A DNA stretch of 64,000 bases from Gammaproteobacteria bacterium (GCA_003567685.1 PWYW01000099.1:1-64000); one strand, 5' to 3'; positions 34,455 to 45,606 are shown, counted from the first letter of the stretch. Made by a program: numbers and translations. Notes: generated by a model not told the origin, from the letters alone.

Positions 34455-37400
34455 TCAGCGACTGCAAAAGTTTCGTTTAGACGACAAGGTGTCTTCCACC
34501 GCTGCCCAAAGCTCCCCCAGGCGTTTTGCCGAGACTTTCCCTTGCGTGCCCAAATGCTGGGCAAAAAGCTGCACCCGATACTCCTCGATCAGCCAGCGAT
34601 AACGGTCCAGCGCCGGGCCGTATTCGCCACTGGTTGCCAGATAACCGAGATAGTTTTCCCACCAGGGGGCCACTTCGGCCTGGCGGGCGGCATCTTTTAC
34701 CGGGTCGAGTTCCAGCGCGTTCAGGCGCAGCTTTACGGCTTTGAGGTAGCGCGGATAGTTGAGCAGGTTTTCGGCCTGGATATCGGCCAGAAAACCGGCA
34801 TAGAGCAGGTCGTCGAGCTGGCTGTCGACATCGGCAATGGCCTTGGGTACGGCCTGGCGCAGGGATTCGACCTGGCGGCTGAGTTCATGCCAGGCAAGCA
34901 CCGTGTGTTCAAGCGCCTTGGCCAGCGCCTGGTAGCGGGGCAGGTAGTCTCTTCGGCAGCGGTCGGTCAGGGCGTCGAACTGGGCCGGGCCGCGCACCGG
35001 CCAGGCATCGCCCAGGACATCTCTCAGCGCCAGTTCCCTCAGCGCCTCGCACAGCTCGCCAATGTCTTCAACGCGGGTCCAGGCCAGCTGGGCCTGGCGC
35101 GATAGCTCGGGCGAGCGTTTCAGGTATTTCCACTTGTCGGCCAAGGCGTCCTTGAGCAGGGCGAAGATACCTCCGTGATGGGCCTGGCGGGCGACATCAG
35201 GGTCATCAAATAGCCGGATGCCTACCAGGTGGCCCTGTTCAACCAGGGCCGGCCAGGCCTGATGGCCGCCGCGAGTGGTGATGGTGTCGGGCAATTCATC
35301 GATCTGGTCAATGCGCAGACCGTCACGCTGCCACTGGCTGGTCTGACGGCGCATGAATTCCTGGCGCGCCCGGCCGGCGAAGCGGTCCTTGAGCTGCTGG
35401 ATGTCGCGACCGGCACCAATCACTTTGCCGGCCTCGTCGCGAACCAGCACGCGCAGCTTGAAGTGCTCCGGCAGGCGGTCAAGCTGGAAATCGTCCGGGC
35501 CGATGTCCAGGCCGGACATCCGGGACAGCTCCCTGGCCAGTCGCTCGCGCAGCGCGCCCTCGGGTTTTTCCAGCGCTTCGGTGGCGGCGCGACCGAATTC
35601 GGCCGCCGGCACCAGGGCGCGACGTTTCGACTTGGGCAGGCTGGCAATCAGCGCGGTGACTTTGTCTTCCAGCATGCCGGGTACCAGCCAGTCGAGCTGG
35701 CCCGGGTCCAGCCGGTTGAGCAGGTGCAGCGGGCAGTGCAGGGTGACGCCGTCGCGCTCGTCGGCCGGGTCGAAGTGATAGTCCAGCACGAAATCTTCCT
35801 GGCCGATGCGCAGCCGCTCGGGGAAGGCCGTCTGGCCGGCCAGCGGGGCGTCTTCGCGCAGCAGGGTGGCGCGGTCATACAGCAGTTGCTCGCGTTGGTC
35901 GGGTTTGAGCCGGTCGTACCAGCTGCCGAAGGCCTTGGCGGTGAAGATATTGCCCGGCAGTCGTTCATCGAAGAAAGCTTCCAGTGCTTCCTCAGTGGCC
36001 AGCACGTCGCGCCGCCGGCGTTTGTGCTCGTGTTCGGCCAGTTCCTCGCGCAGGGCCTGGTTGCGCTTGAGGAATTCCGCGCGATGGTTGATTTCGCCGC
36101 GAACCAGGCCGTGGCGAATCAGCAGGAAGCGCGCGGTTTCCGGGTCGTGCGGGCCGTAGTGAATGCGGCGTTTTTCGGCCAGCACCAGCCCGTGCAGGCT
36201 GATCTGTTCATAACCCATCACCCGGCCGCTGCGGCGGTCCCAGTGCGGGTCGTACACCCGGCGTTTGAGCAGATGATCCGCCTGCTGCTCCAGCCAGGCC
36301 GGCTTGACCGGTGCGACCAGCCGGGCGTAGGTGCGGCCGGTTTCAACCAGCTCGCCGGCCATCACCCAGCCGGGCTGCCGTCGGGCCAGCGCCGAGCCGG
36401 GGAAGATCCGGAATTTATGCCCGCGTGCGCCCTGGTACTCGCCCTTTTCCTGGTGCTGGCCAATCATGCTCAGCAGGCCCGCCAGCAGACTCCGGTGCAC
36501 GGCCTCAGTATCCGCCTGGCCAATCGGCCCCGTCCGCCAGCCTTCGTCGCGAGCAATCTGGCCAAGCTGGCTGTGCAACTGACCCCACTCGTACAGCCGT
36601 TGCGGGCTAAGGAATTGCTTGCGCGCCAGCTTGTCGGCCTGGCTGCGGCTGTTTTCCTTGCGGGCCTGCTGCCACCACTGCCACAGTTTCAGCAGGCTGG
36701 AGAAATCCGAATCGGGGTCGACGAAGGCCTGGTGGGCCTGGTCGGCGGCCTGCTGCTGGTCCAGCGGTCGCTCACGCACGTCGGCAATACTCAGGGCACT
36801 GACCAGCACCAGCGCTTCGGCCAGTGCGCCGCGTGAGTGCGCCTCGACCAGGATGCGCCCGTGGCGGGCATCTACCGGCAGCCGGGCCAGCTGTTTGCCC
36901 AGCGGGGTCAGCGCCTGGTTGTCATCGGTGGCGCCCAGCTCGAACAGGCTCTGCCGGGCTTCGCCCAGCAGGCGCCGCGGTGGCGGATCGATGAACGGGA
37001 AGGCTTCGGGCTCGCCCAGCCCCAGGGCCAGCATCTCCAGCACTACGCCGACCAGGCCGGAGCGTTGAATTTCCGGCTCAGTGAACTCCGGCCGGGCGAG
37101 GAAATCGTCTTCCTCGAATAGCCGGATGCAGACGCCCGGGCCAATTCGGCCGCAGCGCCCGGCGCGCTGCTGGCAAGCGGCCTGGGAGACCGGCTCGACC
37201 GGCAGCCTTAGTACCCGCGAATGGGCCGCGTAGCGCGAAATTCGGGCCAGCCCGGAGTCGATCACGAAGCGAATCCCGGGCACGGTGAGTGAGGTTTCGG
37301 CCACGTTGGTGGCCAACACGATGCGCCGGGCGCTGCCGGGCGAGAAAATCCTGTCCTGGCTGGCCGTGGGCAGCCGGGCATACAGCGGCAGTACTTCCGT

Positions 37401-38339
37401 GTGTTTCAGATCAACCCGTCGCAGATGGCGGGCGACCTGAAAAATCTCGCGCTCACCGGGCAGAAAAACCAGGATGTCGCCGCGCGGGTCAAGCCGGCTG
37501 GCGGTTTTCACCGCCCGCGACACCTGGCCGGCCAGGTCTTCGCCCTCATTGGCGGCCTGGTACTGAACCTCGACCGGGTAGCCACGGCCTTCAACGGTGA
37601 CCACCGGCGCCTGGTCGAAGTGGGCCGAGAAGCGTTCGGTATCAATGGTGGCCGAGGTAACGATCAGCTTCAGGTCGGGGCGCTTTTTCAGCAACTGCTT
37701 GAGGTAGCCCAGCAGAAAGTCGATGTTCAGGCTGCGCTCGTGGGCCTCGTCGATGATCAGCGTGTCGTAGCGGTCCATCCAGCGGTCGCCGTGGATTTCG
37801 GCCAGCGCGATGCCGTCGGTCATGAACTTGATGCGGGTTTCCCGCGACAGCTTCTCGTTGAAGCGCACCTGGAAGCCCACCGACTGGCCCAGCGTTTCGC
37901 CCAGCTCCTCGCCGACCCGCCGGGCGACCGAGCGCGCGGCAATGCGGCGCGGCTGGGTGCAGCCAATCAGCCCGCGCTGGCCACGACCGGCCGCCAGGCA
38001 CAGCAGTGGCAGGCGGGTGGATTTACCCGAGCCGGTTTCGCCGGCCACGATCAGCACCTGGTGGTCCTTGATGGCCTGGATCAGGTCGTCTTCATGGGCG
38101 CTGATTGGCAGCTCTGGCGCCGGCGGCAGGCTGAATGCCTGTTCGGCCCGTGCCTGCCGCTGGGCCTGCGATTGGCTCAGGCGGGTTTCATAGCCCTTGA
38201 TCAGCCCCTGTTTCTTGTCCGCCTGACCGCTGAAGCGCAGAATTTGCGCGCGCCGTCGCTTCAGCCAGGCCAGATCGGCCTGCATCACGGATTCCGGGTC
38301 GAAAGAAAGCGGGGCAGTCATGGGTAGAGATTTTCGCAT
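34455..38339 (-). CDS. hrpA: ATP-dependent RNA helicase HrpA
   Basis: 1294 residues, the usual HrpA length. Walker A is VAGETGSGKSTRLPLL near 95; DEAH box is IIDEAHERSLNIDFLLGYLKQ (partly) near 200; SATID and QRAGRCGRIGPGVCIRLF are motifs III and VI. HA2 and OB-fold domains follow, then the large C-terminal HrpA extension. HrpA acts on structured RNA and rescues collided or stalled ribosomes in E. coli. The start is ATG 38339; ATG 38321 is also possible. Divergent from the threonine-aldolase-like gene, with a REP-like pair between. Confidence 0.96.
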   Translation of the reverse strand: MRKSLPMTAPLSFDPESVMQADLAWLKRRRAQILRFSGQADKKQGLIKGYETRLSQSQAQRQARAEQAFSLPPAPELPISAHEDDLIQAIKDHQVLIVAGETGSGKSTRLPLLCLAAGRGQRGLIGCTQPRRIAARSVARRVGEELGETLGQSVGFQVRFNEKLSRETRIKFMTDGIALAEIHGDRWMDRYDTLIIDEAHERSLNIDFLLGYLKQLLKKRPDLKLIVTSATIDTERFSAHFDQAPVVTVEGRGYPVEVQYQAANEGEDLAGQVSRAVKTASRLDPRGDILVFLPGEREIFQVARHLRRVDLKHTEVLPLYARLPTASQDRIFSPGSARRIVLATNVAETSLTVPGIRFVIDSGLARISRYAAHSRVLRLPVEPVSQAACQQRAGRCGRIGPGVCIRLFEEDDFLARPEFTEPEIQRSGLVGVVLEMLALGLGEPEAFPFIDPPPRRLLGEARQSLFELGATDDNQALTPLGKQLARLPVDARHGRILVEAHSRGALAEALVLVSALSIADVRERPLDQQQAADQAHQAFVDPDSDFSSLLKLWQWWQQARKENSRSQADKLARKQFLSPQRLYEWGQLHSQLGQIARDEGWRTGPIGQADTEAVHRSLLAGLLSMIGQHQEKGEYQGARGHKFRIFPGSALARRQPGWVMAGELVETGRTYARLVAPVKPAWLEQQADHLLKRRVYDPHWDRRSGRVMGYEQISLHGLVLAEKRRIHYGPHDPETARFLLIRHGLVRGEINHRAEFLKRNQALREELAEHEHKRRRRDVLATEEALEAFFDERLPGNIFTAKAFGSWYDRLKPDQREQLLYDRATLLREDAPLAGQTAFPERLRIGQEDFVLDYHFDPADERDGVTLHCPLHLLNRLDPGQLDWLVPGMLEDKVTALIASLPKSKRRALVPAAEFGRAATEALEKPEGALRERLARELSRMSGLDIGPDDFQLDRLPEHFKLRVLVRDEAGKVIGAGRDIQQLKDRFAGRARQEFMRRQTSQWQRDGLRIDQIDELPDTITTRGGHQAWPALVEQGHLVGIRLFDDPDVARQAHHGGIFALLKDALADKWKYLKRSPELSRQAQLAWTRVEDIGELCEALRELALRDVLGDAWPVRGPAQFDALTDRCRRDYLPRYQALAKALEHTVLAWHELSRQVESLRQAVPKAIADVDSQLDDLLYAGFLADIQAENLLNYPRYLKAVKLRLNALELDPVKDAARQAEVAPWWENYLGYLATSGEYGPALDRYRWLIEEYRVQLFAQHLGTQGKVSAKRLGELWAAVEDTLSSKRNFCSR

Positions 38340-38383
38340 TATGGCGGGTAGTAAAGGGTAATGAGAGGGAGACGGGAGACGGA

Positions 38384-38509
38384 AGCCAACAACCTGTCAT
38401 CCCGGAATCGCGAAGCGATATCCGGGACCTCCAAAAGGGAAGTGGAAGACAGAAGACGAAAGCCAACAACCTGTCATCCCGGAATCGCGAAGCGATATCC
38501 GGGATCTCC
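38384..38509. repeat. Pair of REP-like hairpin repeats
   Basis: Two 49-base units (38384-38432 and 38461-38509) are almost identical and 77 bases apart. Each contains TCCCGGAATCGCGAAGCGAT followed by ATCCGGGA, an imperfect palindrome (TCCCGGA-ATCGC-GAA-GCGAT-ATCCGGGA) that would fold as a REP-type hairpin. One base differs (GGGACCTCC against GGGATCTCC). The repeat sits in a 240-base divergent intergenic gap. It may be a target for a REP-associated transposase, not present here. Confidence 0.75.
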
Positions 38510-38578
38510 AGCCCCGAGACGGGAGAGTGATCCGGATTGGGTACACTCGCGTCTGGACTGGTTCACCTCTTTTACATC

Positions 38579-39607
38579 ATGAATTTCAAGAGTGACAACG
38601 AAGCGCCGGCGCATCCGGCGGTGATGGACGCCCTGATGGCGGCCAACGAGGGCTATGCCACCGCCTACAGCCAGGACCACTGGAGCCTGGCGCTGAATGA
38701 GCGGCTGTCCGAGTGGTTCGGTACCGAGTGCCAGGTGCTGCCGGTCTCGACCGGTACGGCGGCCAACTGCATGGCGCTGGCCGAGATCAGTCCGCCGTGG
38801 GGTGGCATTGTTTGTCACCAGGTAGCGCATATCCAGAACGACGAGGGCGGCGCGCCAGAGTTCTACACCCACGGTGCCAAGCTGATGCCGCTGGCCGGTG
38901 ACAACGGCAAGCTGGCCCCGGATGTCGTCGCCCAGGCCATCGACCGGGCCGGCGTCCACGGCGTGCACAACGTCAAGCCCTCGCTGGTCTCCATCACCCA
39001 GGCGACCGAATGCGGCACGGTCTATCGTCCCGACGAGGTCAAGGCGCTGGCCGAAGTGGCCCATCAACGTGGATTACCGCTGCACATGGATGGCGCACGC
39101 TTTGCCAATGCTCTGGCCTGGCTTGATTGCACGCCGGGCGAGATCACCTGGCAGGCCGGCGTTGACGTGCTGTCGCTGGGCCTGACCAAGAACGGCGCGC
39201 TAAACGCCGAGGCGCTGGTGGTGTTCGGTCATCCGGAATGGCTGGAGGGTCTGGAGCGCCGGCGCAAGCGCGGCGGGCATTTGCTCTCCAAGATGCGCTA
39301 CGTGTCGGCCCAGATCCTGGCCATGCTGGATGATGAGCTTGCGCTGAGTCTGGCCGCCCAGGCCAACGCCCGGGCCGCCGAGCTGGCCGCCGGCATCGAA
39401 GCCAGCGAGCGGGCCAGTCTGCACTGGCCTACCGAGGCCAACGAGGTGTTCATGCGGGCCGATCCGGCCGTTCTGGCTGCCTTGAAGTCAGCCGGTTTTG
39501 CCTTCCATATCTGGCCGGGATACGACGACGTGGCCCGCCTGGTCTGTTCCTGGGCCACCCGCGAAGAGGATGTTGCTGCGTTTGTCGACGCGCTTAGGGG
39601 CGTTTAG
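38579..39607 (+). CDS. PLP-dependent threonine aldolase / beta-eliminating lyase family enzyme
   Basis: 342 residues from ATG 38579 ([20 protein letters not shown]); a longer upstream frame is not family-like. Fold-type I PLP motifs include [28 protein letters not shown] and the Schiff-base region [17 protein letters not shown] with Lys near 203. The family cleaves L-threonine or allo-threonine into glycine and acetaldehyde. It is closer to the Pseudomonas-type low-specificity enzymes than to E. coli LtaE, by memory of N-terminal sequence. A TACACT -10-like box is near 38541. Confidence 0.88.
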   Translation: MNFKSDNEAPAHPAVMDALMAANEGYATAYSQDHWSLALNERLSEWFGTECQVLPVSTGTAANCMALAEISPPWGGIVCHQVAHIQNDEGGAPEFYTHGAKLMPLAGDNGKLAPDVVAQAIDRAGVHGVHNVKPSLVSITQATECGTVYRPDEVKALAEVAHQRGLPLHMDGARFANALAWLDCTPGEITWQAGVDVLSLGLTKNGALNAEALVVFGHPEWLEGLERRRKRGGHLLSKMRYVSAQILAMLDDELALSLAAQANARAAELAAGIEASERASLHWPTEANEVFMRADPAVLAALKSAGFAFHIWPGYDDVARLVCSWATREEDVAAFVDALRGV

Positions 39608-40323
39608 AGCTTGAAATCGCTGCCCAGGTAAACCTCGCGCACGCTCTGGTTGGCCAGCACCTCGTCCGGTGAGCCGTGGGTCAGAACGCGGCCTTCGCTG
39701 ATGATGTAGGCGCGGTCGCAAATGCCCAGGGTTTCGCGAACGTTGTGGTCCGTAATCAGAATGCCGATGTTGCGGTCCTTGAGCTGGCGAACGATTTTCT
39801 GGATATCGCCGACTGAAATCGGGTCGACGCCGGCGAAGGGTTCGTCAAGCAGAATGAAGTTCGGGTTGCCGGCCAGTGCGCGGGCAATTTCAACCCGGCG
39901 TCTTTCCCCACCCGACAGCGATACCCCGGGCTGGTCGGCCAGGTGGCTGACGTGGAATTCATCCATCAGCCGGGTGAGTTCGTTGCGCCGGCCCTGGCGG
40001 TCCAGGTCCTTGCGTAATTCCAGGATGGCCATGATGTTGTTGGCCACGCTCAGCTTGCGGAAGATCGAGGCTTCCTGCGGCAGATAGCCCAGACCTCGGC
40101 GGGCGCGCTGGTGCATATTGGCCTGGGTCAGGTCGTGGTCGCCCACCTGGATCTTGCCGCCGTCGGCCGGTACCAGGCCAACGACCATGTAAAAGGTCGT
40201 GGTTTTGCCGGCACCGTTGGGCCCCAGCAGGCCGACGATTTCGCCCTGGGCGACCTGTAGCGATACGTCATGAACCACGGCCCGGCCGCGGTAGCGTTTG
40301 ACCAGTTGCTCGGCTACCAGCAT
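39604..40323 (-). CDS. lptB: LPS export ABC transporter ATP-binding protein LptB
   Basis: 239 residues from the ATG at 40323, which has GGGAG upstream and matches the usual LptB start ([17 protein letters not shown]). Walker [19 protein letters not shown]-loop [13 protein letters not shown], signature [18 protein letters not shown], Walker [14 protein letters not shown] and H-loop ITDHNVRE are all intact. It powers LptFG to extract LPS from the inner membrane. The start lies five bases after the lptA stop. Its 3' end overlaps the convergent threonine-aldolase gene by four bases. Confidence 0.97.
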   Translation of the reverse strand: MLVAEQLVKRYRGRAVVHDVSLQVAQGEIVGLLGPNGAGKTTTFYMVVGLVPADGGKIQVGDHDLTQANMHQRARRGLGYLPQEASIFRKLSVANNIMAILELRKDLDRQGRRNELTRLMDEFHVSHLADQPGVSLSGGERRRVEIARALAGNPNFILLDEPFAGVDPISVGDIQKIVRQLKDRNIGILITDHNVRETLGICDRAYIISEGRVLTHGSPDEVLANQSVREVYLGSDFKL

Positions 40324-40327
40324 GGTC

Positions 40328-40891
40328 TCAAGGCTCCCCGTCGTCTGGCGGCGTTGTGCGGCCATTACGATCTCTGGCGCCGGGGCGGATGATCAGGTTG
40401 ACGCCGCCGTCACCGACCAGGTTTTGAGTGTCGAGGTCATACACCAGCGTGGCGCCGCTGAATGAGCCCTGCGGATTGCGGATTCGGGCCTCGGAGTTCA
40501 TGGTGATGTGGTTTCGCACGAAGTCATAGATCAACTCTTCCGACTCTCCATGAACCTCATCGCCGTCTTCCAAGCGATCGCGCCAGGTGACCGGGCTGCC
40601 GTAGAGCTCGATTCGCTCGGGCTCGCCCTGGTCATCACTGAACGACAGCGCGCGGTCGGCGTTTACCACTAGCTCGCCACGGGTAATCACCACGTTGTCG
40701 AGCAGTTCGTAGGCGCCGGTTCGCACGTCAAGCCCACCCCGGTCTGCCCGAACGTTGATGTCTGGTTCGTCCGACTCGTTTGCCGCGATTCCGAATGCCA
40801 CCAGCAGGGCGCAGACAGCCAGTACCCAGCGGGTTGGGCTGGCGCTCCAACGGAAATAATGGCTAGGGTTGCGTGCGGTGTATTCGTCCAT
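40328..40891 (-). CDS. lptA: LPS transport periplasmic protein LptA
   Basis: 187 residues. A hydrophobic export signal ([17 protein letters not shown]) follows a polar start. The mature part is an OstA-type beta-jellyroll ([39 protein letters not shown]) ending in a charged tail. LptA bridges LptC and LptD across the periplasm. It overlaps the lptC stop by 29 bases if the first ATG is used, and is immediately followed by lptB. Confidence 0.93.
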   Translation of the reverse strand: MDEYTARNPSHYFRWSASPTRWVLAVCALLVAFGIAANESDEPDINVRADRGGLDVRTGAYELLDNVVITRGELVVNADRALSFSDDQGEPERIELYGSPVTWRDRLEDGDEVHGESEELIYDFVRNHITMNSEARIRNPQGSFSGATLVYDLDTQNLVGDGGVNLIIRPGARDRNGRTTPPDDGEP

Positions 40892-41414
40892 GGACCTGAT
40901 CGCTCAATTGAAGGGTGTCGTCATCCAGCCTGATGGTCAGACCACCGGCGGTCAACAAGGTGCCCGGGCCGGTCAGGCGCACGGGCTCGTCGCCCAGAAT
41001 TGTACGCTCGGCTCTCAGATGCTGCAGTCGCTCGGTCTCGATCTGGTGTCGGCCGCGCTCGCTTTGCTGTTCGATGTGCACATCGCCAGCCAGCGTCAAG
41101 ATGTCGCCGTCGCGCTCGAACAGCGCCTGTACGGCCCTGCCATCCCAGGGCTGCTGCTGGCCAAACCAGCGAAATCGTGGCTGGTCCAGCGTGGCGGTGC
41201 GCTGGCTCTGGTCGTGCACCAGGCGAGGCCCGCTGACCAGAAGTTCCTGCTCGCCATCGGGCGCGTAAAAACGGGCTTCAAAGTCGCTGAGCGTGTAGTT
41301 GAAGCGGGTGTCGGGGAGGCTGGGCAGACTCTGCTCAAGACGGTCGCCTGGCAGCCACCAGCGCAGCAGGAACACCGCAATCAGGGCCAGGACAGCCGTG
41401 AGGATCAGACGCAT
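40863..41414 (-). CDS. lptC: LPS export protein LptC
   Basis: 183 residues. One N-terminal TM anchor (LTAVLALIAVFLLRWWL) and a periplasmic OstA-like fold (FNYTLSDFEARFYAPDGEQEL, VSGPRLVHDQ, LTLAGDVHIEQQSERGR) identify LptC, which hands LPS from LptFG to LptA. It overlaps kdsC by ten bases and lptA by 29 bases, in the conserved order kdsD-kdsC-lptC-lptA-lptB. Confidence 0.94.
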   Translation of the reverse strand: MRLILTAVLALIAVFLLRWWLPGDRLEQSLPSLPDTRFNYTLSDFEARFYAPDGEQELLVSGPRLVHDQSQRTATLDQPRFRWFGQQQPWDGRAVQALFERDGDILTLAGDVHIEQQSERGRHQIETERLQHLRAERTILGDEPVRLTGPGTLLTAGGLTIRLDDDTLQLSDQVHGRIHRTQP

Positions 41415-41950
41415 GCGACCTGCTGCTGCCAGGCTTCCAGTCGACCCTGGGCGGCGAGAAGGAATTCACAAACTTCGCGAACTGCGCCCTGGCCGCCGGG
41501 TAACGAGGTGACCCAGTCGGCTCGTTCGCGTATCCAGCCGTTGGCATCGGCGGGTGCAAACTTGGCACCACACTGGCCCATGGCCGGCCAGTCGAGCAGG
41601 TCATCGCCGGTGTAGGCCGCCTGGCTGGCGCTCAGTTGGTGGCGTTCGAGCAGGTCGGCCAGGGCTTCGTCCTTGCGTCGGCAGCCCTGAATGAGGTCGT
41701 TGATGCCCAGCTCTGTCATGCGCCGGGCGACCAGTTCAGACTGGCGGGCAGTGATCACGGCCACGACAATCCCCTGGCTCATCAGGCCCTTCAAGCCCAG
41801 TCCGTCGCGGCTGTGGAACGCTTTGCTCTCGACACCGGCCTCGGAGTAGTGCAGTCGGCCATCGGTCATCACGCCGTCGACGTCAAACACGGCCAGGCGA
41901 ACGCCACGGGCTTGGGAAAGGAGTGAATCGGGGATGTTGTCGGTGTTCAT
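41405..41950 (-). CDS. kdsC: 3-deoxy-D-manno-octulosonate 8-phosphate phosphatase KdsC
   Basis: 181 residues, typical of KdsC. The HAD motif I is LAVFDVDGVMTDG, motif II includes VVAVITARQSELV, and the motif IV region is YTGDDLLDWPAM. It removes phosphate from Kdo-8-P to give Kdo. ATG 41950 overlaps the kdsD stop (ATGA), and this start gives the standard N-terminus; the longer frame upstream is rejected. Confidence 0.96.
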   Translation of the reverse strand: MNTDNIPDSLLSQARGVRLAVFDVDGVMTDGRLHYSEAGVESKAFHSRDGLGLKGLMSQGIVVAVITARQSELVARRMTELGINDLIQGCRRKDEALADLLERHQLSASQAAYTGDDLLDWPAMGQCGAKFAPADANGWIRERADWVTSLPGGQGAVREVCEFLLAAQGRLEAWQQQVACV

Positions 41951-42933
41951 ACCACGCCTGCCTGCAATAGGTCCTGGAAGTTCAGCGCGCCGGCCAGTTG
42001 GCCCTGGGCGTCGACCACCAGCAGGCCGCTGATGCGGTGATGCTGCATGATCTCGACGGCCTCGGCGGCCAGCGCGGTGGGCAGGATGGTGCGCGGCGAA
42101 CGGGTCATGATGCGCTCGACCGGCACCTGGCGAATATCGTCCAGCTCGCCGATATGGCGACGCAAGTCGCCGTCGGTGACCACGCCGGTCAGGGCTCCAG
42201 CCTCGTCCACCACGGCGCAAAAGCCCAGCCGCGAACGGGTCATTTCGAAAATCGCTTCGGCCAGGTTGGCCCGGTGGCCGACTTTCGGCAGGGTCTCGCC
42301 GCTGTGCATGACATCGGCAATTGTCACCAGCAGGCGCCGGCCCAATTTGCCGCCGGGGTGCGATCGGGCAAAGTCCTCGGCGGTAAAGCCGCGGGCGTCG
42401 AGCAGGGCCACGGCCAGCGCATCACCCAGGGCGAGCTGGGCCGAGGTCGAGGCGGTGGGCGCCAGGCCCAGCGGGCAGGCTTCCTGGTCAACGCTGGTGT
42501 CCAGGTGAATATCGGCATGCCGGGCCAGGGTGGAATCCGGTCGGCCGGTCATGGCAATCAGGCCGATCCCTGAGCGCTTGATTACCGGCAGCAGGCGAAG
42601 CAGCTCTTCGGTTTCACCGGAGTTCGACAGGGCCAGCAGCAGGTCATCGCGCTTGATCATGCCCAGATCGCCGTGGCTGGCCTCGGCCGGATGAACGAAA
42701 AAGGCCGGGGTGCCGGTCGAGGCCAGGGTGGCGGCAATCTTGTTGCCGATATGCCCGGACTTGCCCATGCCGGTGACGATCAAGTGGCCCTGGCAATCAA
42801 GCATGCGCTGGCAGGCGGCAACAAAGGCGTCATCGATTCGCTGAACCAGGTCATCGATGGCGCGCGCCTCGGTCTGCAGGACTTCGATGGCTGCCTGGCG
42901 GAGCCGTTCGGTATTGATGGGTTGCGTTGTCAT
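41947..42933 (-). CDS. kdsD: D-arabinose 5-phosphate isomerase KdsD
   Basis: 328 residues. SIS domain with GKSGHIGNKIAATLASTGTPA, FVHPAEASHGDLGM and ALSNSGETEELL; then two CBS motifs (CAVVDEAGALTGVVTDGDLRRH, ISGLLVVDAQGQLAGALNFQD). It converts ribulose 5-phosphate to arabinose 5-phosphate, the first step of Kdo synthesis. Overlaps kdsC by ATGA; seven bases downstream of the antiporter gene. Confidence 0.97.
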   Translation of the reverse strand: MTTQPINTERLRQAAIEVLQTEARAIDDLVQRIDDAFVAACQRMLDCQGHLIVTGMGKSGHIGNKIAATLASTGTPAFFVHPAEASHGDLGMIKRDDLLLALSNSGETEELLRLLPVIKRSGIGLIAMTGRPDSTLARHADIHLDTSVDQEACPLGLAPTASTSAQLALGDALAVALLDARGFTAEDFARSHPGGKLGRRLLVTIADVMHSGETLPKVGHRANLAEAIFEMTRSRLGFCAVVDEAGALTGVVTDGDLRRHIGELDDIRQVPVERIMTRSPRTILPTALAAEAVEIMQHHRISGLLVVDAQGQLAGALNFQDLLQAGVV

Positions 42934-42940
42934 GGGCTTA

Positions 42941-43927
42941 CTATCCTGCCACGGCCTGGTGGATGACGGCAGTTTGATACACCAGGTAGGAGAGCAGCAA
43001 CAGCAGCGCGGTTGGCCGGTTGATCAAGCCGTGCCCGCGACGCCGCCAGGCGAGAACAAACAAGCCAATCGTCAAAACGAACATGACCGTCACGTCCCGG
43101 TGCAGCAGGATGGTCTCGATGGTCATCGGGTGAATCAGCGCGGCAATGCCCAGCACGCCGAGCAGGTTGAACATGTTCGAGCCCAGGATGTTGCCAATCG
43201 CCAGGTCGTCTTCCTTTTTCAGCGCGCAGGCGGCTGCGGCGGCCAGTTCGGGGAGGCTGGTGCCGAGGGCGATGATGGTCAGGCCGATCACCGCTTCGGA
43301 CACGCCGACCACGGTGGCCAGGGTGACCGCGCCGTTGACCAGCACGTGTGCGCTCAGCGGCAGCATGACCAGACCCAGCAGGGTCCAGATGGTGGCCGCC
43401 CGGGTGCTCATGTCATCGGGTACTTCGTCGCTCAGGCTGGCCGCCATCGGATCTTTTCGGCCGTTGCGCAGCCCCACGTACACCATGCCACCGACCAGGG
43501 CGGCAAGACCGCCAGCCATCAGCAGGCCATCCAGGCGACTGAGGGAAAAATTCCACATCACCGCCAGGGTCAGCAACATGATGATGCCGAGGATCGGAAA
43601 CTCGCGCTTCATGGTGAGTTTCTCCACCCGCAGCGGGTAGATCAGCGCGGTCAGGCCAAGGATCAGGCCAACGTTGGCAATATTCGATCCGATCGCGTTG
43701 CCGATGGCCAGTGACGGGTTGCCGCGGACCGAGGCCATGGCCGACACCAGCATTTCCGGTGCCGAGGTGCCGAAGCCGACGATGGTCAGGCCGACCAGCA
43801 GTGGCGGCACGCCCAGGTTGCGGGCCAGAGCCGATGCGCCCGTTACCAGCCGACCAGCCGCCCAGATCAGCAGCACGAAGCCGGCGGTTAGTTCCAGGAG
43901 GGCAATAAACAGGGTGGAGGACATCAC
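42941..43927 (-). CDS. Calcium/sodium antiporter, YrbG-like
   Basis: 328 residues with ten hydrophobic segments in two inverted halves. Each half carries an alpha-repeat: VGLTIVGFGTSAPEMLVSA and GLTIIALGTSLPELAAAAA, with GNAIGSNIANVGLILG and GNILGSNMFNLLGVLG, the Glu and Asn residues of CaCA exchangers. Located at the head of kdsD-kdsC-lptCAB as in E. coli. Predicted inner-membrane Ca2+/Na+ exchange; physiological role in this operon is unclear. Confidence 0.94.
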   Translation of the reverse strand: MMSSTLFIALLELTAGFVLLIWAAGRLVTGASALARNLGVPPLLVGLTIVGFGTSAPEMLVSAMASVRGNPSLAIGNAIGSNIANVGLILGLTALIYPLRVEKLTMKREFPILGIIMLLTLAVMWNFSLSRLDGLLMAGGLAALVGGMVYVGLRNGRKDPMAASLSDEVPDDMSTRAATIWTLLGLVMLPLSAHVLVNGAVTLATVVGVSEAVIGLTIIALGTSLPELAAAAACALKKEDDLAIGNILGSNMFNLLGVLGIAALIHPMTIETILLHRDVTVMFVLTIGLFVLAWRRRGHGLINRPTALLLLLSYLVYQTAVIHQAVAG

Positions 43928-43970
43928 TCGAATACCGGGGACGGGGGCCGCCAGGCCAGGCGGTCTGCGC

Positions 43971-43976
43971 TAAACT
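43971..43976 (+). promoter_or_regulatory. Probable -10 box of ibaG-murA
   Basis: TAAACT inside GCTAAACTAGCGG, the same 13-mer found before the TPP riboswitch. It is 94 bases upstream of the ibaG ATG, in the divergent gap with the antiporter gene. No convincing -35. Confidence 0.4.
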
Positions 43977-44069
43977 AGCGGACCGAGTTGATCGTCTGAC
44001 CCTGCATCAAGCGCCAGGCCGCTGGCGAGGGCCGGGACGTTCGTTTTGATCACAGACACCAAGACCATC

Positions 44070-44303
44070 ATGAATCCATCGGAAATCGAATCCCTGATTT
44101 TACAGGCAATGCCCGGCGCGAGTGTGCGGGTGATGTCGGACGACAACGTGCATTACAGCGCGCGAATCGTCAGTGCCGACTTTTCGGGGCTGGGTCGTCT
44201 GGACCGCCATCGGCGGGTCCATGACGCCATCGGACCGTCGCTGGGCCGAGAAATTCACGCACTTACGCTTGAACTGAAAGCCCCGGACGAGGTCGATGAC
44301 TGA
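44070..44303 (+). CDS. ibaG: BolA family protein IbaG
   Basis: 77 residues from ATG 44070; a TTG at 44046 could extend it by eight. MNPSEIESLILQAMPGASV, VHYSARIVSADFSGLGRLDRH, and GREIHALTLELKAP follow the BolA fold, including the conserved H-A-L/V segment. IbaG proteins pair with monothiol glutaredoxins and affect iron-sulfur handling and envelope. It is upstream of murA, as in E. coli, but the mla genes that precede ibaG there are missing. Confidence 0.92.
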   Translation: MNPSEIESLILQAMPGASVRVMSDDNVHYSARIVSADFSGLGRLDRHRRVHDAIGPSLGREIHALTLELKAPDEVDD

Positions 44304-44340
44304 CTTGCAGTCTTTCTCTACATTGCTCAAGGGAGCCTAG

Positions 44341-45606
<1,266 letters not shown>

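Noticed and set aside
34377-34467. Upstream start for the invasin-like protein
   Set aside because: It would overlap the hrpA coding end and lacks a signal peptide at its N-terminus; ATG 34377 has one.
35229-38327. Long plus-strand frames opposite hrpA
   Set aside because: hrpA has all helicase motifs; the plus frames have no motifs, RBS or known family.
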